Of a DNA stretch of 64,000 nucleotides, positions 22,332 through 30,907 are shown in pieces. The translations under genes and the position numbers were made by a program. This DNA comes from Streptomyces lavendulae subsp. lavendulae. GTDB lineage: Bacteria; Actinomycetota; Actinomycetes; Streptomycetales; Streptomycetaceae. The notes beneath the pieces were generated by a model that worked only from the letters and a program-made list of their open reading frames with translations, did not search any database and had not been told where the DNA came from. Each line of letters starts with the position of its first letter. Position 1 is the first letter of the stretch. The DNA lies in NCBI RefSeq assembly GCF_002803845.1, contig NZ_CP024985.1, positions 5,343,501 through 5,407,500 on the forward strand, written 5' to 3'.

Positions 22332-24113
22332 TCAGCGCCGGGCGAAGGGCGCGACGGGGTTCTTGAGGGTGCCGATCAGCTGGAGGGCCGCCGACGGGTC
22401 GGCGAGGTCGACCATCTGCTTGTTGTTGCGCAGCTGCAGGCGGTTGAGGCAGGACAGCTGGAACTCGTCCGCGAACAGGTCGTAGCGGGCGAAGCGGTCC
22501 GCGAGGGCCGGGACCGAGTCCTGGTAGGCGTGGGCGCAGTCGGCCACGGCCCTCCAGAAGGTGTCCTCCTCGCAGATGCCCTCGGTGGCGAGGATCGGGC
22601 CGAGGAAGCGGAAGAAGCAGTCGAAGACGTCCGTGAAGACCGACAGCAGCTTCATGTCCTCCGGGATGTCCGCCCGGACCCGCTCGACCGCGGGCGGCAG
22701 GACCGCGTCCGGGTCCATGACCACGATCTCCTCGGCGATGTCCTTGAAGATCGCCCTCTGGACGACGCCGTCCTTGATGACCAGGATCGTGTTCTCGCCG
22801 TGCGGCATGTACGCGAGGTCGTACTGGTAGAAGCAGTGGAGCAGCGGGACGAGGTAGGCCCGCAGGTAGGAGGCCAGCCACTCGGCCGGGGTGAGGCTCG
22901 ACTCCTCGATCAGCGCGCCGACGAAGGACTTGCCGTCCGCGTCCACGTGCAGGAGGGAGGCCATCGTGGCCAGCCGCTCGTCGCCCTCGACGAAGTTCAC
23001 CGGGGACTCGCGCCACAGCGCGGCGAGCATCTTGCGGTACGGGGAGTAGCGGTCCGTCGCGCGCTCGTACTGGCGGTGGTGGTAGCCGATCGCCGCCCGC
23101 TCGCGGATGATCGAGAAGTCGACGGACCGCAGGACCTCGTCGTTCTCGATCAGCTGGTGCAGCCAGTCGTTGATGGCCGGGGTGGCCTCCATGTAGGCCG
23201 CGGACAGGCCGCGCATGAAGCCCATGTTGAGGACCGAGATGGCGGTCTTCACGTAGTGCTTCGTGGGGGTGGTGGTGTTGAAGAAGGTGCGGATCGACTG
23301 CTGCGCGAGGTAGGCGTCGGAGCCTTCGCCCAGCAGGACCAGGCGGCGGTTGGCGATCTCGGCGGCGAAGGTGACCGTGGTCTTGTTCCACCACTGCCAG
23401 GGGTGCACGGGCAGCAGGTGGTAGTCCGCGAGGTCCAGGCCGAGGGAGGCCATTTTCGCCGAGAAGAGGGTGAGGGCGTCCTCGCCGAGCTCCTCGCGGA
23501 CGAAGGTGTCGTGGTCCAGGCCCGCGCCCGCCGTGAAGGTGGAGACGTCCTTGCGGGCGGCGACCCACACCAGGTGGACCGGGCTCGCGGTCTCCGGGGC
23601 GTACGAGAGGTACTCGTGCACGCCGAAGCCGAGCCGGCCGTTGTTGGCGACGAAACAGGGGTGGCCCTCGGTCATGCCGGTCTCGATGTCCTGGAAGGAG
23701 GACTTCGCGAGGACGGCGGAGGAGACCTGCGGCTTCGTGTACTTGTAGCCCGAGCCCGCCAGGGTGGAGGAGATCTCCTCCAGGTAGACGGGGAGGACCT
23801 CGGCGCTCAGGCCCAGGGTCCGCTGGAGCTCGATGTGGAAGTCGAGGGCGTCCAGCTCGGCCGGTCCGCCGTCGCGGTGGCGGGTGATGGAGGCCTCGTC
23901 CACCGACCAGTGGTCCAGCGCGTGCAGGGTCGCGGCGAAGCGGTACTCGACGGTGGCGTCGTCGCTGAGGACCGAGTAGAGGCCCGAGTCCAGGAGCTTC
24001 GGGGTCAGCAGGCGCTCGTGGGAGAACTCGGCGAGTGCCTTGCGGACCAGGGCGCGGTTCGCGCGGGCCCACAGCTCCGGGGAGAGGTGGGAGATGGCGT
24101 CGGACAGGCTCAT
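22332..24113 (-). CDS. desD: Desferrioxamine synthetase DesD (NIS synthetase)
   Basis: 593 aa. An IucA/IucC-type NRPS-independent siderophore synthetase that ATP-dependently oligomerises and macrocyclises N-hydroxy-N-succinylcadaverine into desferrioxamine E/B-type trihydroxamates. Family landmarks: GHPCFVANNGRLGFG, LLPVHPWQWWNKT, TFFNTTTPTKHYVKTAISVL, AYMPHGENTILVIKDGVVQR. FhuF-like C-terminal region (HCFYQYDLAYMPHGE) present. The ATG at 24113 overlaps the desC stop by ATGA. It is last in desABCD, transcribed from the iron box at 27504, so low iron should induce it. Confidence 0.98.
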   Translation of the reverse strand: MSLSDAISHLSPELWARANRALVRKALAEFSHERLLTPKLLDSGLYSVLSDDATVEYRFAATLHALDHWSVDEASITRHRDGGPAELDALDFHIELQRTLGLSAEVLPVYLEEISSTLAGSGYKYTKPQVSSAVLAKSSFQDIETGMTEGHPCFVANNGRLGFGVHEYLSYAPETASPVHLVWVAARKDVSTFTAGAGLDHDTFVREELGEDALTLFSAKMASLGLDLADYHLLPVHPWQWWNKTTVTFAAEIANRRLVLLGEGSDAYLAQQSIRTFFNTTTPTKHYVKTAISVLNMGFMRGLSAAYMEATPAINDWLHQLIENDEVLRSVDFSIIRERAAIGYHHRQYERATDRYSPYRKMLAALWRESPVNFVEGDERLATMASLLHVDADGKSFVGALIEESSLTPAEWLASYLRAYLVPLLHCFYQYDLAYMPHGENTILVIKDGVVQRAIFKDIAEEIVVMDPDAVLPPAVERVRADIPEDMKLLSVFTDVFDCFFRFLGPILATEGICEEDTFWRAVADCAHAYQDSVPALADRFARYDLFADEFQLSCLNRLQLRNNKQMVDLADPSAALQLIGTLKNPVAPFARR

Positions 24114-24688
24114 ATCGACTCCTGCTGGGTGGCCTCGAACTGCTCGCGGGTGCAGAAGCTGAGCAGGGCGGTCTTCTCCGGCTTGACGACCTCGCGCTCG
24201 GGGACGAAGCCGACGGCCTCGTTGAGGGCGTGGACGGCCTTGTTGCGGACGTCCGGCTCGACGACGACGCGGAGGTTCGCCGGGTCGGCGAAGAGCGAGG
24301 CCATCACCGTGGTGATCACGGCCCGGGTGAAGCCGCTGACCGGGGTGTCGGTCGGGGCGACCAGGAAGTGCATGCCGACGTCGCCGGGCTCGGCGTCGTA
24401 CAGGCCGACCAGCTCCAGGTGCGCCGGGTCGTAGCTCTCCATCAGGAAGGCGGGCCGGCCCTCGTGCAGGCCGATGAAGGCCTGGTGGTGCTCGTGCGTG
24501 GTGATGCGCACGTACTCGCGCTCCACCTCGGTGAGCGTGGCGTCCTGCATCATCCAGAACGCGGCCTTGGGGTCGGTGACCCAGCCGTGGAGCAGCTCCG
24601 CGTCGGCGAAGGGGTCCAGGGGGCGGATCGCGAAGGTCCCGAGGACGGCGTCGGTGCGGGTGAAGAGGATCTCGGTGGGGGTGCTCAT
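24110..24688 (-). CDS. desC: Acyltransferase DesC (GNAT/IucB type)
   Basis: 192 aa. It transfers succinyl (or acetyl) from CoA to N-hydroxycadaverine in desferrioxamine assembly. Family features: FAIRPLDPFADAELLHGWVT, PAFLMESYDPAHLELVG, DVGMHFLVAP and PDVRNKAVHALNEAVGFVPE, the acetyl-CoA-binding region of RhbD/IucB-like enzymes. Both ends overlap neighbours by 4 nt (ATGA with desB upstream and desD downstream), so translation is coupled. Confidence 0.97.
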   Translation of the reverse strand: MSTPTEILFTRTDAVLGTFAIRPLDPFADAELLHGWVTDPKAAFWMMQDATLTEVEREYVRITTHEHHQAFIGLHEGRPAFLMESYDPAHLELVGLYDAEPGDVGMHFLVAPTDTPVSGFTRAVITTVMASLFADPANLRVVVEPDVRNKAVHALNEAVGFVPEREVVKPEKTALLSFCTREQFEATQQESI

Positions 24689-25986
24689 GCGTGCGTGCCT
24701 TCCGGGGCCGCGAACTGCTGGAACGCGATGGACTTCTCGACCTTGTAGTACTCGCGGCCGAGCAGCTCACCGACGATGTACGCGTTGCGGTACGCGGCCA
24801 TGCCCAGGTCGGGCGAGGTGATGGAGTGGTTGTGGGTCGTGCCGTTCTGGAGGTAGACGCCCCGGCCGGTCGTGTCCACGCTGTAGTTGCGGGCCGCGTC
24901 GAGGCGGCCGTGGCCGTCGAAGTGCAGACGGTCGCGGACCGGCTCCAGGAAGCCGGGGACGACGTACTTGTAGCCGGTGGCGAGCACCAGGCCCTCGGTG
25001 GAGAGGGAGAAGTCCCGCTCCTGCTCCTCCTGACGCAGCCCCAGGGTGTAGGTGCCCGTGGTGGTGTCGTACGCCGTGCTGTTCAGGGAGGTGTTGGTCA
25101 GCAGGGTGGTCGGGACGGGGCCCGGCATGCTGATCTTCTTCTGGTAGAGCAGGTCGAAGATCTCGTTGATCAGGTCGCCGTCGATGCCCTTGAAGAGGTT
25201 CTTCTGCTGGGTTTCCAGGCGGTAGCGGGTGTCCTCCGGGAGGGCGTGGAAGTAGTCCACGTACTCGGGGGAGGTCATCTCCAGCGTCAGCTTGGTGTAT
25301 TCGAGAGGGAAGAAGCGCGGGGAGCGGGTGACCCAGTTCAGCTGGTAGCCGTACGAGTCGATCTCCGCGAGGAGGTCGTAGTAGATCTCGGCCGCGCTCT
25401 GCCCGGAGCCGATCAGGGTGATCGACTTCTTCTTCTGCAGCTCCGCCTTGTTCTGCATGTAGGCCGAGTTGTGCAGGAAGTCGCCGCCGAGGTCCGCGCA
25501 GGCCTGCGGGACGTGGGGCGAGGTGCCGGTGCCCAGGACCAGGCGGCGCGCGAGGTGGGTCACGCCCTTGTCCGTGCGGACCTGGTAGAGGCCGGCGGCC
25601 TCGTCGTAGGTGACCTCGGTGACCGAGGTGGAGTACAGGACGTTGTCGAGCCGGTCGGCGGCCCAGCGGCAGTAGTCGTTGTACTCGGCGCGCAGCGGGT
25701 AGAAGTTCTCCCGGATGTAGAAGGAGTACAGCCGGTCCTTGTCCTTCAGGTAGTTCAGGAAGGAGAAGGGCGAGGTCGGGTCGGCGAGGGTGACCAGGTC
25801 CGACATGAACGGCGTCTGCAGGTGTGCACCGTCGAGGAACATGCCGGCGTGCCACTCGAAGTGCGGCTTCGACTCGATGAAGAGGCCGTCGAGCTCGTCG
25901 ATCGGCGCGGTCAGGCAGGCGAGTCCCAGGTTGAAGGGACCCAGGCCGATGCCGATGAAGTCGTGGGGCTTAACGGTGGACGGCAA
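24685..25986 (-). CDS. desB: Cadaverine N-hydroxylase DesB (flavin monooxygenase)
   Basis: 433 aa. FAD- and NADPH-dependent N-hydroxylation of cadaverine. The FAD motif is FIGIGLGPFNLGLACL, the NADPH motif ITLIGSGQSAAEIYYDL, and the C-terminal ATG-like motif LVLATGYKYVVPGFL. The start appears to be TTG at 25986: the frame begins LPSTVKPHDFIG, GGGAG lies 6 bp upstream inside desA, and no ATG or GTG is available before the FAD motif. It overlaps desA by 17 bp, consistent with coupling. Confidence 0.95.
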   Translation of the reverse strand: MPSTVKPHDFIGIGLGPFNLGLACLTAPIDELDGLFIESKPHFEWHAGMFLDGAHLQTPFMSDLVTLADPTSPFSFLNYLKDKDRLYSFYIRENFYPLRAEYNDYCRWAADRLDNVLYSTSVTEVTYDEAAGLYQVRTDKGVTHLARRLVLGTGTSPHVPQACADLGGDFLHNSAYMQNKAELQKKKSITLIGSGQSAAEIYYDLLAEIDSYGYQLNWVTRSPRFFPLEYTKLTLEMTSPEYVDYFHALPEDTRYRLETQQKNLFKGIDGDLINEIFDLLYQKKISMPGPVPTTLLTNTSLNSTAYDTTTGTYTLGLRQEEQERDFSLSTEGLVLATGYKYVVPGFLEPVRDRLHFDGHGRLDAARNYSVDTTGRGVYLQNGTTHNHSITSPDLGMAAYRNAYIVGELLGREYYKVEKSIAFQQFAAPEGTHA

Positions 25987-27463
25987 GGGATTCTCCCAGG
26001 AACTGCTCGGCGTGTGCGGCGAGGAGGTCGAGGACGGCCGCGATGTCGGACGTCGTGGTCTGCGGGTTGAGGAGGGTGAACTTCAGGTACTGGCGGCCGT
26101 CCACCTTGGTGCCGGCCACGACGGCCTCACCGGAGGCGAACAGGGCCTTGCGGGCGTGCAGCTGGGCCTCGTCGAGGAGGTCCGCGCGGTACTCGCCCTC
26201 GGTGGGGACGTAGCGGAAGACCAGGGTGGAGATCTGCGGGCGGACGACGACCTCGAAGCGCGGGTCGGCCTCGATGACCTCGTAGCCGGCGGCGGCCAGG
26301 TCGATGACCTCGTCGAAGAGCGAGCCGAGGCCGTCGGCGCCCATGACGCGCAGGGTCATCCAGAGCTTGAGGGCGTCGAAGCGGCGCGTGGTCTGGATCG
26401 ACTTGTCGACCTGGTTCGGGATCCGCTCCTCGGCCATCCGGCGCGGGTTGAGGTAGTCCGCGTGGTAGGTGGCGTGCTTGAGGGTGTCGCGGTCGCGGAC
26501 CAGCATCGCGCTGGAACTCACGGGCTGGAAGAAGGACTTGTGGTAGTCGACCGTGACCGAGTCGGCGTGCTCGATGCCGTCGAGGAGGTGCCGGCGGGTG
26601 GGGGAGACCAGCAGTCCGCAGCCGTAGGCGGCGTCGACGTGCATCCACGCGGAGTGCTCGGAGGCCAGGCGGGCGATCTCGGGGAGCGGGTCGATGGACC
26701 CGAAGTCGGTGGTGCCGGCGGTGGCGACGACGGCCATGGGGAAGAGGCCCTCGGCGGCGAGGTTCTCCAGCTCCAGGGCGAGCACCGAGGTGTCCATGCG
26801 GCGGTTGCGGTCGACCGGGACGGAGATGACCGCCTCGTAGCCGAGGCCGAGCATGGCGGCCGACTTCTGGACGCTGAAGTGGCTGGCCTCGGAGGTGAAG
26901 ATGCGCAGCTTCGGCAGCAGTTCGGCCTTGGTGAGCTCGACGCCCCGGTCCAGGGAGCGCTTCATGACGATGCGGCAGGCCTCGTCGCGGGCCAGGAGCA
27001 GCGCGTGGAAGTTCGACTGGCTGCCGCCGGAGGTGAAGATGCCGTCGGCGCCCTCGCCCAGGCCGATGCGGCGGGCGGTCCACTCGATCAGGCGGCGCTC
27101 GATGAGCGTGCCGCCGATGGACTGGTCCCAGGTGTCGAGCGAGGAGTTGACGGCCGAGAGGACCGCTTCGCCGACCACCGCGGGGATGACCACCGGGCAG
27201 TTGAGGTGGCCCAGGTAGCGGGGGTGGTGGAAGTAGACCGCGTCGCGGAGGTAGACGCCTTCGAGTTCGTCGAGTGCGGCCGCGGTGTCGGCCAGCGGGG
27301 TGTCGAGGTCGATCGAGGCGATGACCGGGGCGAGCTCGTCGACGGATATGCCGGTGTGGGGTCGTTCCGTGGTCGCGAGTTTGGCGGCGACGCGGTCGAC
27401 GCCCTCGGTGACGGAGCGCCGGTACAGGTCCGCGGTCGTCTCGTTCAGCAGATGCGAGCGCAT
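25970..27463 (-). CDS. desA: Lysine decarboxylase DesA (PLP-dependent)
   Basis: 497 aa. It converts L-lysine to cadaverine, the first committed step to desferrioxamine. Group II PLP decarboxylase features: IFTSGGSQSNFHALLLARDE, AWMHVDAAYGCG, and the Schiff-base lysine in DSVTVDYHKSFFQP. GGAGG lies 7 bp before ATG 27463; a TTG three bases upstream is a poorer choice. The operon promoter region holds a near-ideal iron box 40 bp before the start. Confidence 0.98.
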   Translation of the reverse strand: MRSHLLNETTADLYRRSVTEGVDRVAAKLATTERPHTGISVDELAPVIASIDLDTPLADTAAALDELEGVYLRDAVYFHHPRYLGHLNCPVVIPAVVGEAVLSAVNSSLDTWDQSIGGTLIERRLIEWTARRIGLGEGADGIFTSGGSQSNFHALLLARDEACRIVMKRSLDRGVELTKAELLPKLRIFTSEASHFSVQKSAAMLGLGYEAVISVPVDRNRRMDTSVLALELENLAAEGLFPMAVVATAGTTDFGSIDPLPEIARLASEHSAWMHVDAAYGCGLLVSPTRRHLLDGIEHADSVTVDYHKSFFQPVSSSAMLVRDRDTLKHATYHADYLNPRRMAEERIPNQVDKSIQTTRRFDALKLWMTLRVMGADGLGSLFDEVIDLAAAGYEVIEADPRFEVVVRPQISTLVFRYVPTEGEYRADLLDEAQLHARKALFASGEAVVAGTKVDGRQYLKFTLLNPQTTTSDIAAVLDLLAAHAEQFLGESLAVHR

Positions 27464-27503
27464 CAACTTTCCTCCGGGCAGGGGGAGAAGCGGGTGGGGT
27501 GTG

Positions 27504-27530
27504 ATGATTAGGTTAGCCTAACCTAATCAT
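27504..27530. promoter_or_regulatory. Iron box (DmdR1/IdeR operator) of desABCD
   Basis: Core TTAGGTTAGCCTAACCTAA (27508-27526) inside a 27-bp perfect palindrome. It matches the actinobacterial DmdR/IdeR consensus. With Fe2+ bound, DmdR1 represses desABCD (established in S. coelicolor). It stands out as AT-rich in this GC-rich region. Confidence 0.95.
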
Positions 27531-27540
27531 TCGGCCAAAT

Positions 27541-27576
27541 AGAGAAGGGCCCCGGCATCGGCCGGGGCCCTTCTCT
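27541..27576 (-). terminator. Terminator after desF
   Basis: Perfect 16-bp stem (AGAGAAGGGCCCCGGC) with an ATCG loop, between the desF stop and the desA promoter, insulating the two iron-controlled units. Confidence 0.9.
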
Positions 27577-27605
27577 CGAACGCCGTTCAACGGCGGGCGC
27601 GTTGG

Positions 27606-28496
27606 CTACAGCTCGGACGCGGGGTCCTCGCTCGCGGCCTTGCCCGCGTACGCCTCGGCGAGCAGCTGTTCCTCGCTCGCGCCGAGGCGCCAGTAGCCGG
27701 TGAAGCGCACCGCGCGCCGGTCGACGGAACGTTCCTGCACCAGGTGGCGGCGTACCGCGCGGATGGTGCCGGCCTCGCCCGCGATCCAGGCGTACGGGGC
27801 CTCGGCGGCGGGCAGCTCGCTCTCCCGCACCCGCTGCACCACCTGTTCGGTCCGCTCCCGGCCCGCGCCCTTCTCGCGCACGATCCAGGTGACGTCCGCG
27901 TCCGCCGGGCCCGCCAGGGCGATCCGGTCCTCCTCGTGCGGGACCTCGAACCAGGCCTTGACCCTGGTGCCGGCGGGGAGCCGGTCCAGGATCGCCGCGG
28001 CGGCCGGCAGGGCCGTCTCGTCCGCGTACATCAGCACCGCGTCGGTGCCGGCCGGTGGCTGGAAGCGCACGGACTTGTTCTCCGCGACGGCCGGGCCGAT
28101 CGCCATGATCCGGCGGCCGGTCACCGCCCTGCCCGCCCAGCGGGAGGCCGGGGAGGCGTCCCCGTGCAGGACGAAGTCGATGTCGACCTCGTCCGCGCCC
28201 TCGGCCGTGCGCCGCTGCTCGCGCACGGTGTACGAGCGCATCACGGGCCGCTCCTCCTCCGCCATCCCCCGCCACTCGGCGAACCAGGTGTCCTCGGCGG
28301 TGGAGGGGAGCTCGGTGTGCTCCCGGTGCTCGGGCGGCAGGAAGAGCGAGAGGCTCTGGTCGAAGCCCCCCGAGCGGAAACCGGCGAGGGACTCCCCGCC
28401 GAAGGTGACGCGCAGGAACGAGTGGCCGAAGCGGCGCGTGCGCAGGACTTCGAGGGTGAAGAAGCCGAAGCGGGCGGCGGATTCGGTGGCGGTCAT
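27606..28496 (-). CDS. desF: Siderophore-interacting protein / ferric-siderophore reductase DesF
   Basis: 296 aa. A ViuB/SIP-type flavoprotein: the FAD-binding barrel carries RSYTVREQ (the R-x-Y-S/T motif) and DIDFVLHGDASPASRWAG, followed by an NAD(P)H reductase-like domain (GAGRERTEQVVQRV, YAWIAGEAGTIRAVRRHLV). It releases iron from imported ferrioxamine by reduction in the cytoplasm. ATG 28496; 41 bp separate it from desE, with which it likely forms an operon behind the iron box at 29651. Confidence 0.93.
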   Translation of the reverse strand: MTATESAARFGFFTLEVLRTRRFGHSFLRVTFGGESLAGFRSGGFDQSLSLFLPPEHREHTELPSTAEDTWFAEWRGMAEEERPVMRSYTVREQRRTAEGADEVDIDFVLHGDASPASRWAGRAVTGRRIMAIGPAVAENKSVRFQPPAGTDAVLMYADETALPAAAAILDRLPAGTRVKAWFEVPHEEDRIALAGPADADVTWIVREKGAGRERTEQVVQRVRESELPAAEAPYAWIAGEAGTIRAVRRHLVQERSVDRRAVRFTGYWRLGASEEQLLAEAYAGKAASEDPASEL

Positions 28497-28537
28497 GCGG
28501 AGGTTCCCCCCTGGGATTGCGCCGTTGCGGCGGTGGT

Positions 28538-29590
28538 TCAGCTGACCTTCTTGGCGTTCTGGACGGTCTTCGCGAGGTCCTCCAGGATCTGCGCGCACTT
28601 CTCGTACGAGTAGATCGGCTCCGTCACGCGCGGGGCGATCTGGCCGGCCTTGACGGCGGGCAGCGCGGCCCAGGTGGGCTTCTCCTTCGTCAGCTGCTCG
28701 CTCTGCAGGGTGCCGGTGCGGTTGTCGAGCAGGATGACGTCGGCCTTGTACTTGCCGGCGTTCTCCCAGCTGAGGCTCTCGAAGAAGACGCTGCCCTTGT
28801 CGAGGTTGTCCGGGGTCACGAACTCCACGCCGAGGGACTCGAAGTACTTCAGGTCGGCCGAGGTCTTCGGGGTGGAGACGTAGAGGTGGTCCGGGTCGCC
28901 CGAGCCGACGAGCACCTTGACGCCCGGGTTGGCCTTGGTGGCCTCGCGGACCTTGGCGGCGGCGGCCTCGAAGCGGGCCTTGGCGTCGACGGTCTTCTGG
29001 TTCTTCGGGTCGGCGCCGAGGGACTGGGCGAGCTCCGCCGTGCGGGCGAGGGCCTTGTCCATCGAGGCGTCGCTGCCGGTGGCGATCGCGGCGGCCGGGG
29101 CCAGCTTCAGGATCTTGTCCTTGGAGGCCTCGGGGACGTACCAGTACGTGCCGTCCCAGGTGTTGGTCAGCAGCACGTCGGGCCGCAGGGCCGCGTACTT
29201 CTCGACGTTGAACTCGTCGTAGACGTTGCCCAGGATCTCGACCTTGGAGATGTCCATGGAGCCGGCCTGCGGGTCGGGCTTGCCGTCGGCGAGCTTGGTC
29301 GGGCCGAACACGCCCTTGACCTGGACGCCGTAGTCGTAGAGGGCGGCGGCCGTGCCGGTGAAGGCGACGATGTTCTTCGGCGTGGACTTGGCGCTGACGT
29401 CCTTGCCGAGGTCGTCCTTGAACGTCCAGGGGCCGGAAGCGGCCGCGGAGGACCCGCCCTTGTCGCCCGCGCCGTCCTTCGCCGTGCCGGTGTTGCCGCC
29501 GCAGGCGCTGAGCGCCGCGACCAGGCCGAGGGCGCCGCCCGCCGCGACGAGTCCGCGACGGGAGAGGAAGGAGGTTCTGGGCTTGGGCAT
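28538..29590 (-). CDS. desE: Ferrioxamine-binding lipoprotein DesE
   Basis: 350 aa. A Fe3+-siderophore ABC transporter substrate-binding lipoprotein. The signal has an Arg pair and lipobox (SRRGLVAAGGALGLVAALSAC with the modified Cys in LSAC), so it is anchored to the membrane exterior; the twin-Arg could imply Tat export. The mature region is of the FepB/BtuF class (PKNIVAFTGTAAALYDYGVQ, DVLLTNTWDG, DVILLDNRTG). ATG 29590 starts MPKPRTSFLSRRG. The cognate permease and ATPase are not in the window. Confidence 0.95.
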   Translation of the reverse strand: MPKPRTSFLSRRGLVAAGGALGLVAALSACGGNTGTAKDGAGDKGGSSAAASGPWTFKDDLGKDVSAKSTPKNIVAFTGTAAALYDYGVQVKGVFGPTKLADGKPDPQAGSMDISKVEILGNVYDEFNVEKYAALRPDVLLTNTWDGTYWYVPEASKDKILKLAPAAAIATGSDASMDKALARTAELAQSLGADPKNQKTVDAKARFEAAAAKVREATKANPGVKVLVGSGDPDHLYVSTPKTSADLKYFESLGVEFVTPDNLDKGSVFFESLSWENAGKYKADVILLDNRTGTLQSEQLTKEKPTWAALPAVKAGQIAPRVTEPIYSYEKCAQILEDLAKTVQNAKKVS

Positions 29591-29650
29591 GTCGGTTTCC
29601 GCTTTCGTACGCACAGGGGGGCGGCCACCGGGGGTGTGACCGTTCGGAGG

Positions 29651-29667
29651 AAGGTTAGCCTAACCTT
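29651..29667. promoter_or_regulatory. Iron box of desEF
   Basis: Perfect 17-bp palindrome AAGGTTAGCCTAACCTT, 60 bp before desE. It has the same core as the desABCD box, so uptake and biosynthesis should be co-repressed by iron. Confidence 0.93.
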
Positions 29668-29680
29668 TGCCGAAAACAGT

Positions 29681-29710
29681 AAGGGGACCCTAATTCCGCA
29701 GGGTCCCCTT
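29681..29710 (-). terminator. Terminator after acdH
   Basis: 11-bp perfect arms AAGGGGACCCT with an 8-nt loop, 29 bp beyond the acdH stop, ending the leucine-catabolic operon. Confidence 0.8.
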
Positions 29711-29738
29711 GCCGCTCCCCGCGCGCCGCGGGGGTCCG

Positions 29739-30899
29739 TCAGCCGGCGAAGCCCAGCTCACGGGCGATGAGCATGCGCTGCACCTCGCTCGTACCCTCGC
29801 CGATCTCCAGGATCTTGGAGTCCCGCCACATGCGGGCCACGGGGTACTCGTTCATGAAGCCGTAGCCACCGTGGATCTGCGTGGCGTCACGGGCGTTGTC
29901 CACGGCCACGGTCGAGGAGTACAGCTTCGCGATCGCCGCCTCCTTCTTGAAGGGCTCCCCGGCCACCAGGCGGGAAGCCGCGTCGCGCCAGCCGATGCGG
30001 GCCATGTGCGCGCGCATCTCCATGTCGGCCAGCTTGAACTGGATGGCCTGGTTGTCGCCGATCGCCTTGCCGAAGGCGTGTCGTTCCTTCGCGTACTTGA
30101 CCGACTCGTCCACGCAGCCCTGCGCGAGGCCGGTGGCGAGCGCCGAGATGGCGATGCGGCCCTCGTCCAGGATCCGCAGGAACTGGGCGTAGCCGCGGCC
30201 CTCGTCGCCGACGAGGTTGGCCAGCGGGACCCGGACGTCGTCGAAGGACAGCTCGCGGGTGTCCGAGGAGTTCCAGCCGACCTTGGAGTAGGGCGCGGCG
30301 ACCGTGAACCCGGGGGTGCCCGACGGGACGATGATCGAGGAGATCTCCGGACGGCCGTCCGCCTTGCGCCCGGTCACGGCGGTGACCGTGACCAGACCGG
30401 TGATGTCCGTACCGGAGTTGGTGATGAAGCACTTCGAGCCGTTGATGACCCACTCGTCGCCGTCCTTGACGGCCGTGGTGCGGGTGCCGCCGGCGTCACT
30501 GCCCGCGCCGGGCTCGGTCAGGCCGAACGCGCCGAGGACCTCCCCGGAGCACATCTTCGGCAGCCACTCGCGCTTCTGCTCCTCGGAGCCGAAGAGGTAG
30601 ATGGGCATGGCGCCCAGGGAGACGCCCGCCTCCAGGGTGATGGCGACCGAGGAGTCGACGCGGGCCAGCTCCTCCAGGGCGATGCCGAGGGCGAGGTAGT
30701 CGCCGCCCATGCCGCCGTACTCCTCCGGGAAGGGCAGGCCGAACAGGCCCATGCGGCCCATCTCGCGGACGATCTCGTACGGGAACTCGTGGCGCTCGTA
30801 CAGGTCGCCGATCTTCGGGGCGATGACGTCGTGGGCGAACGCCTCGACGGTGCGGCGGAGTTCCTCGTGCTCGGGGGTGAGCCGGTGGTCGAGGGCCAT
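29739..30899 (-). CDS. acdH: Acyl-CoA dehydrogenase (AcdH, isovaleryl-CoA type)
   Basis: 386 aa. FAD enzyme oxidising short branched-chain acyl-CoAs. Signature motifs: GAFGLTEPGAGSDAGGTRTT, KCFITNSG, and QIHGGYGFMNEYPVARMWRD, then GEGTSEVQRMLIARELG. The likely catalytic base Glu lies in the ILEIGEGTSEVQ region typical of short-chain dehydrogenases. AAGGAG lies 11 bp before ATG 30899. It follows hmgL by 8 bp in a leucine-degradation operon with the carboxylase subunits, so isovaleryl-CoA is the probable substrate. Confidence 0.93.
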   Translation of the reverse strand: MALDHRLTPEHEELRRTVEAFAHDVIAPKIGDLYERHEFPYEIVREMGRMGLFGLPFPEEYGGMGGDYLALGIALEELARVDSSVAITLEAGVSLGAMPIYLFGSEEQKREWLPKMCSGEVLGAFGLTEPGAGSDAGGTRTTAVKDGDEWVINGSKCFITNSGTDITGLVTVTAVTGRKADGRPEISSIIVPSGTPGFTVAAPYSKVGWNSSDTRELSFDDVRVPLANLVGDEGRGYAQFLRILDEGRIAISALATGLAQGCVDESVKYAKERHAFGKAIGDNQAIQFKLADMEMRAHMARIGWRDAASRLVAGEPFKKEAAIAKLYSSTVAVDNARDATQIHGGYGFMNEYPVARMWRDSKILEIGEGTSEVQRMLIARELGFAG

Positions 30900-30907
30900 G
30901 ATCTTCG

